Shown here: piece by piece, positions 16,083 to 24,368 of the stretch | Layout of the letters: every line of letters begins with the position of its first letter | Numbering within the stretch: the first letter of the stretch is position 1 | Source: Patescibacteria group bacterium | Lineage (GTDB): Bacteria > Patescibacteria > Paceibacteria > UBA6257 > 2-01-FULL-56-20 | Length of the DNA: 35,629 nt | Assembly: GCA_023484365.1 (NCBI GenBank) | Contig: JAMDBA010000078.1 | Coordinates: forward strand, 1-35,629 | Direction: 5' to 3' | Made by a program: the position numbers and the translations under genes | Notes under the pieces: model-generated | The model's input: the letters and a program-made list of their open reading frames with translations, nothing else | Databases searched by the model: none | What the model was told of the DNA's origin: nothing

Positions 16083-16109
16083 ATTATATTAAGAAGGAGT
16101 TTAATTCAA
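16083..16109 (-). promoter_or_regulatory. Promoter of tRNA-Ser and probably the R-M operon
   Basis: Minus-strand TTGAAT (16109-16104) and TATAAT (16088-16083) are separated by 15 bases. The predicted start would be about 10 bases upstream of the tRNA 5' end. No other promoter-like site fits between the tRNA and the methyltransferase. Confidence 0.55.
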
Positions 16110-16186
16110 GTCGTTGTCTTTTTGACAAAACGTCCATTTTGGTTTAGTTTAAAATTAGGAATTTCAAAAATAAAAAAGGAGGAACG

Positions 16187-16921
16187 ATGGTGAAGAAAAT
16201 AATGATTTTTACTATTGTTTTCGTGTTTGTGTTGCTTGCCAGCGATTCAGCTAAAGTCAACAGCGCCGCGTCTTTGACTGATTGCGATTTATCCAAAATT
16301 TCCAATATTATTAAAAAAGTCACGCCGAGCGTGATAAGAGTGACGGTTTATGAAAATGGTCAGGCTTTGGATTTCGGAAGCGCGTTTTTCATAAAAACTC
16401 CGCAAGGCGTAAAGATATTGACGGCGGGACATTTAGTTCCGACGGAAAAAGGTGACTATTCTTATAAAGGCGCCTCAATTGTTAATATAAAGACGTTCCA
16501 ATCCTCTAATTTTACGATGACTTTAGAAAAGGTCAGCAGAAAATACGACTTGGCGCTTTTCGGCTTTACGAGCCAAAGCTCGTCTTTTGTCGCTCAACCT
16601 ATTGTGATAAACGATTATTTGCCGGAAATAGGAAGCGTTGCGATTATGATCGGCGCTCCCGGAGGTTTTTTCCCTCAGTATACCTTAGGATTAACTTCCA
16701 GGCTTTTCTTTGTTGGTGACGGCGCCGTTCCTTATATGATGCTGTCGGCGGCTGCGGCGCCGGGAAATAGCGGGGGTCCGGCTCTTGATTGTAATGGTCA
16801 AGTCATCGGGATAACCTTGCTTATAGTATTGCAGGACGTGAGTGGTGGCAGCGCGAAAGCATTTGTCGGTTCATTCATTCACACCGGTCCTCAGATTATT
16901 AAATTTTTAAACTCAAAATGA
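16187..16921 (+). CDS. Secreted trypsin-like (S1) serine protease
   Basis: 244 residues. A signal peptide (about 1-27) precedes a chymotrypsin-fold protease. The triad is complete: His82 in LTAGHLV, Asp121 in KYDLALF and Ser195 in PGNSGGPAL. There is no PDZ domain, so it is a short, Do-like catalytic unit acting outside the membrane. A strong AAGGAGG precedes the start with only 4 bases of spacing; a GTG directly after the ATG (16190) would give a better 7-base spacing and may be the true start. A TTGACA at 16122-16127 may be its -35 element. A clear terminator follows. Confidence 0.92.
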   Translation: MVKKIMIFTIVFVFVLLASDSAKVNSAASLTDCDLSKISNIIKKVTPSVIRVTVYENGQALDFGSAFFIKTPQGVKILTAGHLVPTEKGDYSYKGASIVNIKTFQSSNFTMTLEKVSRKYDLALFGFTSQSSSFVAQPIVINDYLPEIGSVAIMIGAPGGFFPQYTLGLTSRLFFVGDGAVPYMMLSAAAAPGNSGGPALDCNGQVIGITLLIVLQDVSGGSAKAFVGSFIHTGPQIIKFLNSK

Positions 16922-16925
16922 TTCT

Positions 16926-16966
16926 AATAGCCTTGTTTCTTCAATAGAAGAGCCAGGCTATTTTTT
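16926..16966 (+). terminator. Rho-independent terminator after the protease gene
   Basis: The outer stem AATAGCC/GGCTATT encloses an inner TCTTC-AATA-GAAGA hairpin and is followed by a T-run (16961-16966). Confidence 0.8.
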
Positions 16967-17107
16967 ATCCATTCATAAATTTTAAATTGATATCTTTTTG
17001 AAATATAAGTATTTTATTATTCGGAGAGGTTGTTTCTCGGATTAATGTCTGCGGGATTTTTAGCGGCGTTTATTCACGAAACTTTATTTTATTGATAATA
17101 TTAAAAA

Positions 17108-17551
17108 ATGAAAATTAAAGAGCCGGAACCAAAAATCGGCAAAACACCGGACGGAAAGCAGATGCATTTTTCCGTCGGCGCGGTTATTGAGCGCGATGGC
17201 AAATATCTTTTAATTGACAGGGCGATTTTTCCTTATGGATTCGCGGGAGTTGCCGGACATGTTGATGAAGGCGAAAACGAAAAGCAGGCGCTTATCCGTG
17301 AAGTCAAGGAAGAAATTAATCTTGACGTTGAAAAAGCAGAGCTTTTGCTTGAAGAAGAGCTGGACTGGAATAAATGCAGCAGGGGAATAACTTCCCACTA
17401 CTGGTATGTTTATCATTGTTCCGTTTCGGGCGAATCAAAGCGAAACGAAAGAGAAACAAAATCGGCCGGCTGGTATAAGAAGGAAGAAATAAAAAATCTT
17501 AAACTTGAGCCTGTTTGGGAATATTGGTTTAAAAAGCTGGAGATAATATAA
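17108..17551 (+). CDS. Nudix hydrolase
   Basis: 147 residues. The Nudix box GX5EX7REUXEEXGU is read as Gly50, Glu56, then REVKEEINL (64-72), with Asn in place of the last Gly. The metal-binding Glu residues of REVKEE are intact, so pyrophosphohydrolase activity on a nucleoside-diphosphate derivative is likely; the substrate is not predictable. There is no signal peptide. The TGATAATAT just upstream of the ATG may be a -10 box giving a very short leader. Confidence 0.93.
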   Translation: MKIKEPEPKIGKTPDGKQMHFSVGAVIERDGKYLLIDRAIFPYGFAGVAGHVDEGENEKQALIREVKEEINLDVEKAELLLEEELDWNKCSRGITSHYWYVYHCSVSGESKRNERETKSAGWYKKEEIKNLKLEPVWEYWFKKLEII

Positions 17552-17704
17552 TCGCAGTCTTGAAGCTGACGGTTATCGTTGACGACGTGAAGCTGACGGA
17601 CGAAGACAGCCACTTTATTTAATTTTTTATTTTAACCATTTCAGGCGGGAGGGGTTATTTTGTCGCGATTTTAAATTATATAATTAATATATAAAGTTTA
17701 ATAA
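17552..17704. other. Intergenic region with a 12-bp direct repeat
   Basis: TGAAGCTGACGG occurs at 17561-17572 and again at 17588-17599, within about 60 bases that are richer in GC than the flanks. A TATAAT at 17679-17684 may serve as the -10 box of the M23 peptidase gene, about 20 bases before its ATG. Confidence 0.4.
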
Positions 17705-18550
17705 ATGAAAAAAATTATTTTTGTTTTAGCGGTTTTTGGTGGAATGTTGTTTTTATTTTCAGGCGCTTCGGCGGCTTACTTAAGCATTTCAAGCAGCCGG
17801 CCGCAACAGGGCGACGCGGTGGCGGTTCTTTTCTCTGGCGGAAGTCCGAAAGTCCAATCGGCAGATTTTGACGGTCAGCCGGTTTCTTTTTCAAAATATA
17901 AAAACGATTACGTTGCGGTTTTCGGGATTCCGGCGGCCAAAAAGCCGGGCAGATATTTATTGGTTATTAATTTTGCCGGCGGGGAGATTTTTAGAAAGCA
18001 AATAACGGTAGCGGCAAGAAAATTTCCGGAGGTTGTTCTGGGTATTCCCAAAAAACTGGGCGTGACGCCGAAGAGGCTGGTTTATGATTTAAATATCCAG
18101 GATACTAAACTTAATACCGTGTTTTCTTCGGGTCCCGGAAATTTTTATTTTAACGAGCCATTCGGTCTGCCGCTTTCTAACAACCGTAATATAGGCAGCC
18201 GTTTTGGCGAAATAAGGAAGACGGGTCGCGAGATGATCCGCCATTTAGGCGTGGACTTCAGCGCGAAAATCGGGGATGCGGTGGCGGCTATTAATGACGG
18301 AATCATTAAAGAAGCTTACACCGATCCAATTTACGGAAATTCGGTTATTATTGACCACGGCGGCGGAATTTTTTCGGCTTATTTCCATTTGAGCAAAATT
18401 ATCGCCAAAAAAGGCAGCAAGGTTTTCAAGGGAACGATTATCGGCTTAGTCGGACAAACCGGCTACGCCACCGGTCCGCACCTTCATTTGTCGGTAAAAA
18501 TAAACGGTGTTTCGGTAGATCCCTTGAGGTTTGTTTCTATTTTCAAATAA
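17705..18550 (+). CDS. Secreted M23 (LytM-type) peptidase
   Basis: 281 residues. A signal peptide (1-23, ending GASA) precedes an Ig-like beta domain (about 24-105), and the M23 domain follows. Zinc ligands are His180 and Asp184 (HLGVD) and His261 (GPHLHLS), with the catalytic His228 in AYFHLS. The active site is complete, so a role in cleaving peptidoglycan crosslinks or peptide stems, of self or host, is likely. No Shine-Dalgarno is evident. A short hairpin at about 18558-18582 (CAGCG/CGCTG) before a T-rich stretch may be a weak terminator. Confidence 0.94.
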   Translation: MKKIIFVLAVFGGMLFLFSGASAAYLSISSSRPQQGDAVAVLFSGGSPKVQSADFDGQPVSFSKYKNDYVAVFGIPAAKKPGRYLLVINFAGGEIFRKQITVAARKFPEVVLGIPKKLGVTPKRLVYDLNIQDTKLNTVFSSGPGNFYFNEPFGLPLSNNRNIGSRFGEIRKTGREMIRHLGVDFSAKIGDAVAAINDGIIKEAYTDPIYGNSVIIDHGGGIFSAYFHLSKIIAKKGSKVFKGTIIGLVGQTGYATGPHLHLSVKINGVSVDPLRFVSIFK

Positions 18551-18681
18551 TTTTTTTCAGCGTTTCTTGATGAGGCGCTGGATTTATTTTGTCTTCCTAA
18601 TCGTGTTTTTTTGGTCTTGATATTCTGAAATAATTAAATAATAATTTTAATTAGATACTTAAAAGCCGGGAGGAGGACATT

Positions 18682-19047
18682 ATGATTGTTGACGCGGAAA
18701 AATTAGAAGATCTTTTAAAAAATATTAACAGATGTTTGAATGATTTTAAAAAAGCAATCCCAAAAAACTTATCAAATCAGGACGTCTGCGGCTACCTTGA
18801 TTTTTACGGGAAGATTTATATTTTGTTTATTGACCTAGGGTTGATTTTCAAAAAACCGTTACGCAAAAAAGCGATTTTCCAAGAAGCGGCAGAAAAGCTC
18901 AAAGAGATGATTGCCGAAACCAATGCTTGGGTTATCAATTACGGTGGCGGCTGTCCGGAAAAAACAAAAGAAAAGCTGAGAAAGACCGCGTCTAATTTTA
19001 TATCCGTATTAGAAAAAGCGGTCACAGACATTCAAATAAAAAATTAA
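18682..19047 (+). CDS. Hypothetical helical protein
   Basis: 121 residues, not recognised. It appears all-helical and cytoplasmic, with Lys/Glu-rich amphipathic stretches (EKLEDLLKNINRCLNDFKK, EAAEKLKEMIAETNAWV) and a hydrophobic YGKIYILFIDLGLIF segment, probably too short and interrupted for a membrane span. A strong GGAGGAGG lies 6 bases before the ATG, and a good terminator follows 3 bases after the stop, so it is a well-defined single gene. Confidence 0.75.
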   Translation: MIVDAEKLEDLLKNINRCLNDFKKAIPKNLSNQDVCGYLDFYGKIYILFIDLGLIFKKPLRKKAIFQEAAEKLKEMIAETNAWVINYGGGCPEKTKEKLRKTASNFISVLEKAVTDIQIKN

Positions 19048-19050
19048 CTT

Positions 19051-19077
19051 CGCTCCGATAAATATCGGGGCGTTTTT
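19051..19077 (+). terminator. Rho-independent terminator
   Basis: CGCTCCGAT pairs with ATCGGGGCG (one G-U), with a 4-nt loop and five T residues directly after. Confidence 0.88.
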
Positions 19078-19115
19078 CTTGTTAATTTTTATCTCGGCGT
19101 TAAGATAATATATAT

Positions 19116-19886
19116 ATGTCTCAATACTATAATTCTAAAAGAGCGAGAAATGTTTATAATTCGGACTCCGTTGAGCCGTTCAAACTCAGCCGCTCTAAGA
19201 TAGAACTCTTTATAGAATGCCCGCGCTGTTTTTATCTTGACAGGCGGTTGGGCGTCGGCCGCCCGCCGGGATTTCCTTTCAGTCTAAATTCCGCCGTTGA
19301 CGCTTTGCTTAAAAAAGAATTTGATATTCATCGCGCCAAAGGAACGCCGCATCCTTTAATGATAAAGTACGGCATCAAAGCCGTGCCTTTTTCGCACAAA
19401 GATATGGATAAGTGGCGGGAGAATTTTGTCGGCGTTCAATATTTGCACGAACCGACTAATTTTATAATCACCGGCGTGGTTGATGATGTGTGGCTGAATG
19501 ATAAAGGCGAGCTGATTGTCGTTGATTATAAGTCAACCAGCAAAAACGAAAAAATAACCGAGCTTAATAAAGAATGGCAGGACGGCTACAAAAGACAGAT
19601 GGAAATTTATCAATGGCTGCTGCGGCAAAACGGACACAAGGTTTCCGACCAGGGATATTTTGTTTATTGCAACGGCCAGACCGACAAAGAAGCTTTTGAC
19701 GGAAAACTGGAATTTGAGGTGACGCTCGTCCCTTACAAAGGAGACGATAGCTGGGTGGAGAAGGCGATAGCTAACGCCAAAAAATGTTTGGATGGTGATC
19801 TTCCCGAGCAGGATCCCGATTGCGATTATTGTAATTACGTCCATGCGGTAGCAAAGGAAGAGAAAGAATTATCAGAGCCTAAATAA
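19116..19886 (+). CDS. PD-(D/E)XK nuclease, Cas4/RecB-like with probable Fe-S cluster
   Basis: 256 residues. Nuclease motifs are present: LSRSKIELFIECPRCFYL at the start, GVVDDVW, then ELIVVDYKST (DxK core) and KRQMEIYQWLL (QxxxY). Cys35 (or Cys38) together with Cys224, Cys236 and Cys239 (CDYCNY) can form a cluster as in Cas4. There are no cas genes or repeats in this window, so it is probably a stand-alone exonuclease for repair, with the same fold as the C-terminal domain of the helicase-nuclease at 2127-5132. AT-rich DNA with GATAAT immediately before the ATG suggests a very short leader. Confidence 0.88.
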   Translation: MSQYYNSKRARNVYNSDSVEPFKLSRSKIELFIECPRCFYLDRRLGVGRPPGFPFSLNSAVDALLKKEFDIHRAKGTPHPLMIKYGIKAVPFSHKDMDKWRENFVGVQYLHEPTNFIITGVVDDVWLNDKGELIVVDYKSTSKNEKITELNKEWQDGYKRQMEIYQWLLRQNGHKVSDQGYFVYCNGQTDKEAFDGKLEFEVTLVPYKGDDSWVEKAIANAKKCLDGDLPEQDPDCDYCNYVHAVAKEEKELSEPK

Positions 19887-19977
19887 ATAAAAATTAAAAT
19901 AAGCCCTGTCGCGGCGGCGTTTTCAGGCGTCTGTTTTAATTCCGAAGCGCCGGTCAAGATATTTATCTCTTTTCTGT

Positions 19978-19983
19978 TATAAT
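19978..19983 (+). promoter_or_regulatory. -10 box of the TIG/dockerin gene
   Basis: A perfect TATAAT lies 27 bases before the ATG. A TCAAGA 18 bases upstream is a weak -35 candidate. Confidence 0.5.
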
Positions 19984-20010
19984 TAAATTAAATAAGCAGC
20001 CATCAATAAA

Positions 20011-22086
20011 ATGAAAAAATCTATTCCTATAGCGGCCGCTTTAATCCTGTTTTTAGCAAGCAATGGCGTTTTTGCGGCTGATGGTTCTGGGATAAATACA
20101 GTCTCGCCTAATTCCGTTGTTTCCAGCGCAACGGGAAACACTTTTAATTTCACTTTTACGGCGGCGGAGACGATGGATTCCGGCGGTATTGAAATCGCTG
20201 TTCCTTCTAGCTGGACGGCTGCCGGCGGATCTTTTCCCGGCGGCGCTTCTGGTGTTCCCGGATACACTACGGCAACTGCCAGCGGCGGGATGGTCGCGGA
20301 TGTTATAAATAATGCCAACTCATTGACTAATTGGCAGAAAGGCAATGGCTGCGGCAGCATCGCTTTAAGCAATACTATTTTTCACGAAGGCGGCGCATCG
20401 GTGGAATGCGTAAATCTTGCGCAAAGAAACAATAAGCAGTTGCAATATTACAGGTTATCTTCCGCGGTGAATTGGTCCGCTTATACTAAAATTGGATTTT
20501 GGATTTATTCCAGTCTTTCTGTTAAAAGCGGCGATCTCGCTTTTGCTGTTTCCTCGGCTAATAATTTGATGACTCCTCAGCTTGCTGCCATCAACACCGC
20601 GCTGGGGGCAAATACCTGGACTTATATTGTTTTAGATATCAGCGCGCTGACCCGTTCCAGTATTTTGAGCTATGGCCTTTGGCAGTCGGTTGCTGATACC
20701 GCAATTAACCATGCAAATATTTACGTTGATGATATTCTTGCCGGTCCCGGATCGGCGACTTTCCCCGGCGGTGGAGTTATTAATGCCAGAATTTTGCAGC
20801 TCGCGAACGCGCAAACGGTAACGGTGGCTTACGGCAGCGGAGGAGGGGTGAGCGGAGTTATGGCTCCCGGCACTCTCGGTGTTTACACATTTACAACTCA
20901 ATCCCGCGTTTCTGATTCCGGAAATTTAACGAACATCGCTTCTTCGCCAACGATTACTGTCGGCAATCCCACGCCGACTTTAATATCAATTTCCCCGACT
21001 TCCACAACCAGTGGCTCTTCCGGTTTTGCGATGACAGTTAACGGCACAAATTTTATAGCCAGCTCAACGGTTAATTTCAACGGTTCGCCAAGAGCGACAA
21101 CTTATATTTCCTCAACTCAATTAACAGCTTCAATTTTGGTAAGCGATTTAACAACGGGAGGCACTTTCCCGATTACCGTAACAAATCCTTCGCCGAGCGG
21201 TGGCACTTCCACGGCGCAAACATTTACGGTTGTGGCGGCAAATAATCCCGTTCCTGTTTTAACGGGTATATCTCCTACAAGCACGCTCGCTGGCTCGGGT
21301 GGTTTTACATTGACTTTAAATGGCTCAAACTTTATTTCTTCCTCTACCGTTTATTTCAACGGCAGTAGCCGATCAACTACATTTTCATCTTCTACTCAGC
21401 TTACCGCTCAGATTTTATCTTCGGACGTCGCGTCAATCGGTTCTTTTCCGATAACCGTCGCTAATCCCGCTCCCGGCGGCGGAACATCAACAGCGCAAAC
21501 CTTTGTAGTGTCATCCGTTAATCCCGCTCCGACATTAACCAGTATTTCTCCGACGTCAACGTTTATCGGTTCTTCAGGTTTTACATTGACAATTAATGGC
21601 AGTAATTTTCTTTCATCATCCACAGTTAAATTTAATGGAAGCAACAGAGTAATGACTTTTATCAATGCCAATCAAATTGAAGCAGCGATTCTAACCAGCG
21701 ATTTAACCGCAACAGGAACTTTTCCTGTTACCGTAACAAGTCCTTCGCCCGGCGGCGGCACTTCCGCGGCGCAAACATTTACGGTTAGCGCCGCTCAAAG
21801 CTCGCAACCGCCTCCTTCAACGGTTACGCCTTTAGCTTTGAACGGAGCGGCTCCTATTTCCAGCGCGGTTTTTGAAGGTCAGGCTTATCCGGGGAGCAAA
21901 GTTTCCGCCCTAAGAAGATTCCCGTCTTCTCCCGAATACGAAGGATCATCAGTTTTGTATTCTGTCGTGAATAGCGACGGGACTTTTAAGGCTTCTCTTT
22001 ATTATTTTCCTCAGGCTGATTATCTTTTCGCTCTTCAGGCGACCGATAAAAACGGAACAAAAAGCCGGATAGTCGCTTTCTCATAA
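20011..22086 (+). CDS. Secreted TIG/IPT-repeat surface protein (frame ends at an internal TAA)
   Basis: 691 residues to the TAA at 22084. A signal peptide (1-22, ending VFA) is followed by an N-terminal beta domain that seems interrupted by a jelly-roll-like segment (about 103-245, WQKGNGCGSIALS ... INHANIYVDDILAG). Three tandem TIG/IPT repeats of about 95 residues follow, at about 318-410, 411-502 and 503-597, each with the pattern ISPTST..GS.GF..T.NG.NF and ending TSTAQTF(T/V)V. A short Ser/Pro linker and an Ig-like start come next. The same frame continues past the stop into a dockerin region, so the gene was, or functionally is, an 855-residue protein. TIG repeats are usually binding or adhesion modules. 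Confidence 0.85.
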   Translation: MKKSIPIAAALILFLASNGVFAADGSGINTVSPNSVVSSATGNTFNFTFTAAETMDSGGIEIAVPSSWTAAGGSFPGGASGVPGYTTATASGGMVADVINNANSLTNWQKGNGCGSIALSNTIFHEGGASVECVNLAQRNNKQLQYYRLSSAVNWSAYTKIGFWIYSSLSVKSGDLAFAVSSANNLMTPQLAAINTALGANTWTYIVLDISALTRSSILSYGLWQSVADTAINHANIYVDDILAGPGSATFPGGGVINARILQLANAQTVTVAYGSGGGVSGVMAPGTLGVYTFTTQSRVSDSGNLTNIASSPTITVGNPTPTLISISPTSTTSGSSGFAMTVNGTNFIASSTVNFNGSPRATTYISSTQLTASILVSDLTTGGTFPITVTNPSPSGGTSTAQTFTVVAANNPVPVLTGISPTSTLAGSGGFTLTLNGSNFISSSTVYFNGSSRSTTFSSSTQLTAQILSSDVASIGSFPITVANPAPGGGTSTAQTFVVSSVNPAPTLTSISPTSTFIGSSGFTLTINGSNFLSSSTVKFNGSNRVMTFINANQIEAAILTSDLTATGTFPVTVTSPSPGGGTSAAQTFTVSAAQSSQPPPSTVTPLALNGAAPISSAVFEGQAYPGSKVSALRRFPSSPEYEGSSVLYSVVNSDGTFKASLYYFPQADYLFALQATDKNGTKSRIVAFS

Positions 22087-22578
22087 TTCGTTCAAGGCGG
22101 AACAGAAATAACGATTCAAAACATCCTGATTCCGCCAACTATTAGTTTGGTTAATAATTCTATCGGTCAAGATCAGCCTTTGGAAATTACCGGCTATGCC
22201 GCCCCTGACGCCGAAGTAGATGCTTTTATTGACAATGCAATCGCAACTTCTACTCAGTCAGATTCAAAAGGCTACTATTCAATTTATATTCCGCCGAGCG
22301 TTTTGTCGGTTGGCGATCATTTTGTTAAAACGAGATATTCTTTATCGTCGGGTCAGGCGAGCGATTTTTCGGATTCCCAGGCATTTAACGTTTCTTCTTT
22401 GGCTTATCCAAAAGCCGATTTAAACGGCGATGGCTCCATAACGATTTCTGACTGGAGTATATTTCTTTATCGTTGGAATTCTAAAGATCCGACCTTAAGG
22501 GCGACGCTTGATATCAATGGCGACGGGAAAGTTGATATAACCGACTTCAGCATTTTTTTGAGCTTAATAAAATTCTAA
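22087..22578 (+). CDS. C-terminal continuation: Ig-like segment plus dockerin (after the in-frame TAA)
   Basis: The frame is identical to that of the TIG protein and has no other stop. It reads FVQGGTEITIQNILIPPTIS, then an Ig-like domain (LEITGYAAPDAEVDAFIDN), then a type I-like dockerin with two calcium loops: DLNGDGSITISDWSIFLYRW and DINGDGKVDITDFSIFLSLI. If translated on its own it would need a TTG start (22147) and would lack a signal peptide, so independent function is doubtful. The dockerin would bind the cohesin encoded by the next gene. The TAA could be a real nonsense mutation, a readthrough point or a sequence error. Confidence 0.8.
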   Translation, partial: FVQGGTEITIQNILIPPTISLVNNSIGQDQPLEITGYAAPDAEVDAFIDNAIATSTQSDSKGYYSIYIPPSVLSVGDHFVKTRYSLSSGQASDFSDSQAFNVSSLAYPKADLNGDGSITISDWSIFLYRWNSKDPTLRATLDINGDGKVDITDFSIFLSLIKF

Positions 22579-22591
22579 TAATTATATGACG

Positions 22592-22600
22592 TGGTATAAT
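22592..22600 (+). promoter_or_regulatory. Extended -10 promoter of the cohesin gene
   Basis: TGG-TATAAT (TGnTATAAT) ends 17 bases before the ATG, predicting a leader of about 11 bases without a Shine-Dalgarno. Confidence 0.55.
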
Positions 22601-22617
22601 TAACTTATAAACACAAA

Positions 22618-24360
22618 ATGACATTTATTAAAAAAACAATTGATTCCTGCCAAAAAAATTTTGTCATTATTTTAATTGTTTTTTCCGTTTTTGTTTTTCT
22701 TCCGGCGGTTAGCAGGGCGGCAACTTTATATTTCGCTCCCGACACGATAAATTCCGCTATCGGCGGCGATTTTAGAGTTGACGTAAAAATTGACAGCCAA
22801 GGCGCTCCGATTAACGCCGCTCAGGCAATTGTGAAATTTCCGCCCAACACTTTAAAACTTTTGGACGTGGACAAATCATCATCTGTTTTTAATTTTTGGC
22901 TTGACGGTCCGACGATTTCCAATGCCAGCGGAACGCTGGCGTTTACTGCGGGAACGTCTCAAGGTATTTCGGGAGGAGCGCTTGAAGTTATAAGCCTGCA
23001 TTTCCAGACGCTTGGTTCCGGGACGGCTCAGATTTCAATAAGTAACGCTGCGGTTACGGCAGCCGATGGCAGCGGAACAAATGTTCTTTCTACTATTAAG
23101 AACGCAAGCGTGGGGGTATCTACGGCCGTTATTCCCGCACCGGCAGTTGAAATTCCACAGCAGGTAACTCGGCCGGCGATATCGTCCGCGAAACTTCCGA
23201 TAGCGCCCGTCGTTAAAGTTTCTCTTTATCCCGATCAGACGTCTTGGTATAGCCAGGTAGGCGATGTCGTTGCGCTGTGGGACTTACCGCCTGACGTCAG
23301 CCAAGTTTCTGCCAGGCTGACGCAGGGGCCCGAATCAAACGTCGGTACGCCGGAAAAAGTTTTGGTTAACGGAAAAGATTTTGGAGTGTTAAATGAAGGT
23401 ATTCATTATATAAGAGTGCAGTTTAAAAATAATATCGGCTGGGGACCGGCTACTTATTATAAAATTTCTTTGGATACGACCGCTCCTTTGCCTTTCAAGA
23501 TAAAAATAAACGCGACTTCTTCCCAGAATCCTTCTCCGGATATCAGCTTTCAAACAAGCGACAGCTTATCGGGAATCGCGGATTACTTAATTATTGTTGA
23601 CGGCCAGCAAATAGCGCAAACCGCTTCAACGAGTTTGATTTTACCTCCTCAATCTTTAGGAGCGCATCAATTAACAGTCAGAGCGGTTGACCTAGCGGGA
23701 AACAGTATTGAGGACAGTCTTCAGTTTAACATCCTGCCGATTGAACCGCCGACCATTAATTTTTATTCCGCTTCGGTTATTTTGGGGAATCCTATTTTTA
23801 TTTCCGGCCAGGCGGCGGCGATGGATTATATTGAATCTCATCTGGTAAACAGCAACAATCAGGAAGTAGATACTGAAAAGGTTCAATCTGACGCTTTGGG
23901 GCATTGGGAAATAAAAATTGATAAAACTATTACCGAAGGTAATTATACGATTAGCGTTATTGAAACAAATCCAGATGGGGCGAGCAGTTATCCGACAAAA
24001 CCTGTTCAAATCACGGTTGAATCAAAACCGCTTTTCTTAATTGGCGGCATAGCGGTAACCCAGTTTTGGTTTTTCGCGGGACTAATTTTAATCTTGCTTC
24101 TTATTTTTTCTTGGGTAATTATGATTTATCGTTTCCGTAAATCCGCCGTCGGTAGAAGGACTGTTATAGCCGAGCGGGATGTGGTTAACGCTTTTAATAT
24201 GATAAATGAAGACATCGGTAAAGTCGGCGAGAAAATGAAGAAATACGACAAATCAGATCCCAGCGTCAACGAGATAATTTTTGTCGTCAATAAGATAAAG
24301 GATCGCGTTGATAAAATGAAAAAATATATAGCTGATAATATCGGCGATATATCGCAATAA
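22618..24360 (+). CDS. Membrane-anchored cohesin-domain protein
   Basis: 580 residues. An N-terminal hydrophobic signal (about 12-34) is followed by a cohesin domain (about 35-172). Its nine-strand pattern is visible in LYFAPDTINSAIGGDFRVDV, NAAQAIVKFPPNTLKLLDV, GTLAFTAGTSQGISGG and VISLHFQTLGSGTAQISI. Two Ig/Fn3-like modules follow (about 205-290 and 290-465), then a membrane helix near 478-500 and a charged cytoplasmic tail of about 80 residues rich in helix (VNAFNMINEDIGKVGEKMKK). It would display the cohesin outside and could signal inward. The gene directly upstream encodes a dockerin, the usual partner, and a sensor kinase operon lies downstream. Confidence 0.88.
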   Translation: MTFIKKTIDSCQKNFVIILIVFSVFVFLPAVSRAATLYFAPDTINSAIGGDFRVDVKIDSQGAPINAAQAIVKFPPNTLKLLDVDKSSSVFNFWLDGPTISNASGTLAFTAGTSQGISGGALEVISLHFQTLGSGTAQISISNAAVTAADGSGTNVLSTIKNASVGVSTAVIPAPAVEIPQQVTRPAISSAKLPIAPVVKVSLYPDQTSWYSQVGDVVALWDLPPDVSQVSARLTQGPESNVGTPEKVLVNGKDFGVLNEGIHYIRVQFKNNIGWGPATYYKISLDTTAPLPFKIKINATSSQNPSPDISFQTSDSLSGIADYLIIVDGQQIAQTASTSLILPPQSLGAHQLTVRAVDLAGNSIEDSLQFNILPIEPPTINFYSASVILGNPIFISGQAAAMDYIESHLVNSNNQEVDTEKVQSDALGHWEIKIDKTITEGNYTISVIETNPDGASSYPTKPVQITVESKPLFLIGGIAVTQFWFFAGLILILLLIFSWVIMIYRFRKSAVGRRTVIAERDVVNAFNMINEDIGKVGEKMKKYDKSDPSVNEIIFVVNKIKDRVDKMKKYIADNIGDISQ

Positions 24361-24368
24361 TTTTTAAT

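Noticed and set aside
19116..19886. Cas4 as part of a CRISPR system
   Set aside because: No cas1/cas2 and no spaced direct repeats anywhere in the window; the fold is shared with many stand-alone RecB-like nucleases.
20968..21790. Tandem repeats as a CRISPR-like or satellite array
   Set aside because: They are three diverged protein-coding TIG repeats of about 285 bases in one frame.
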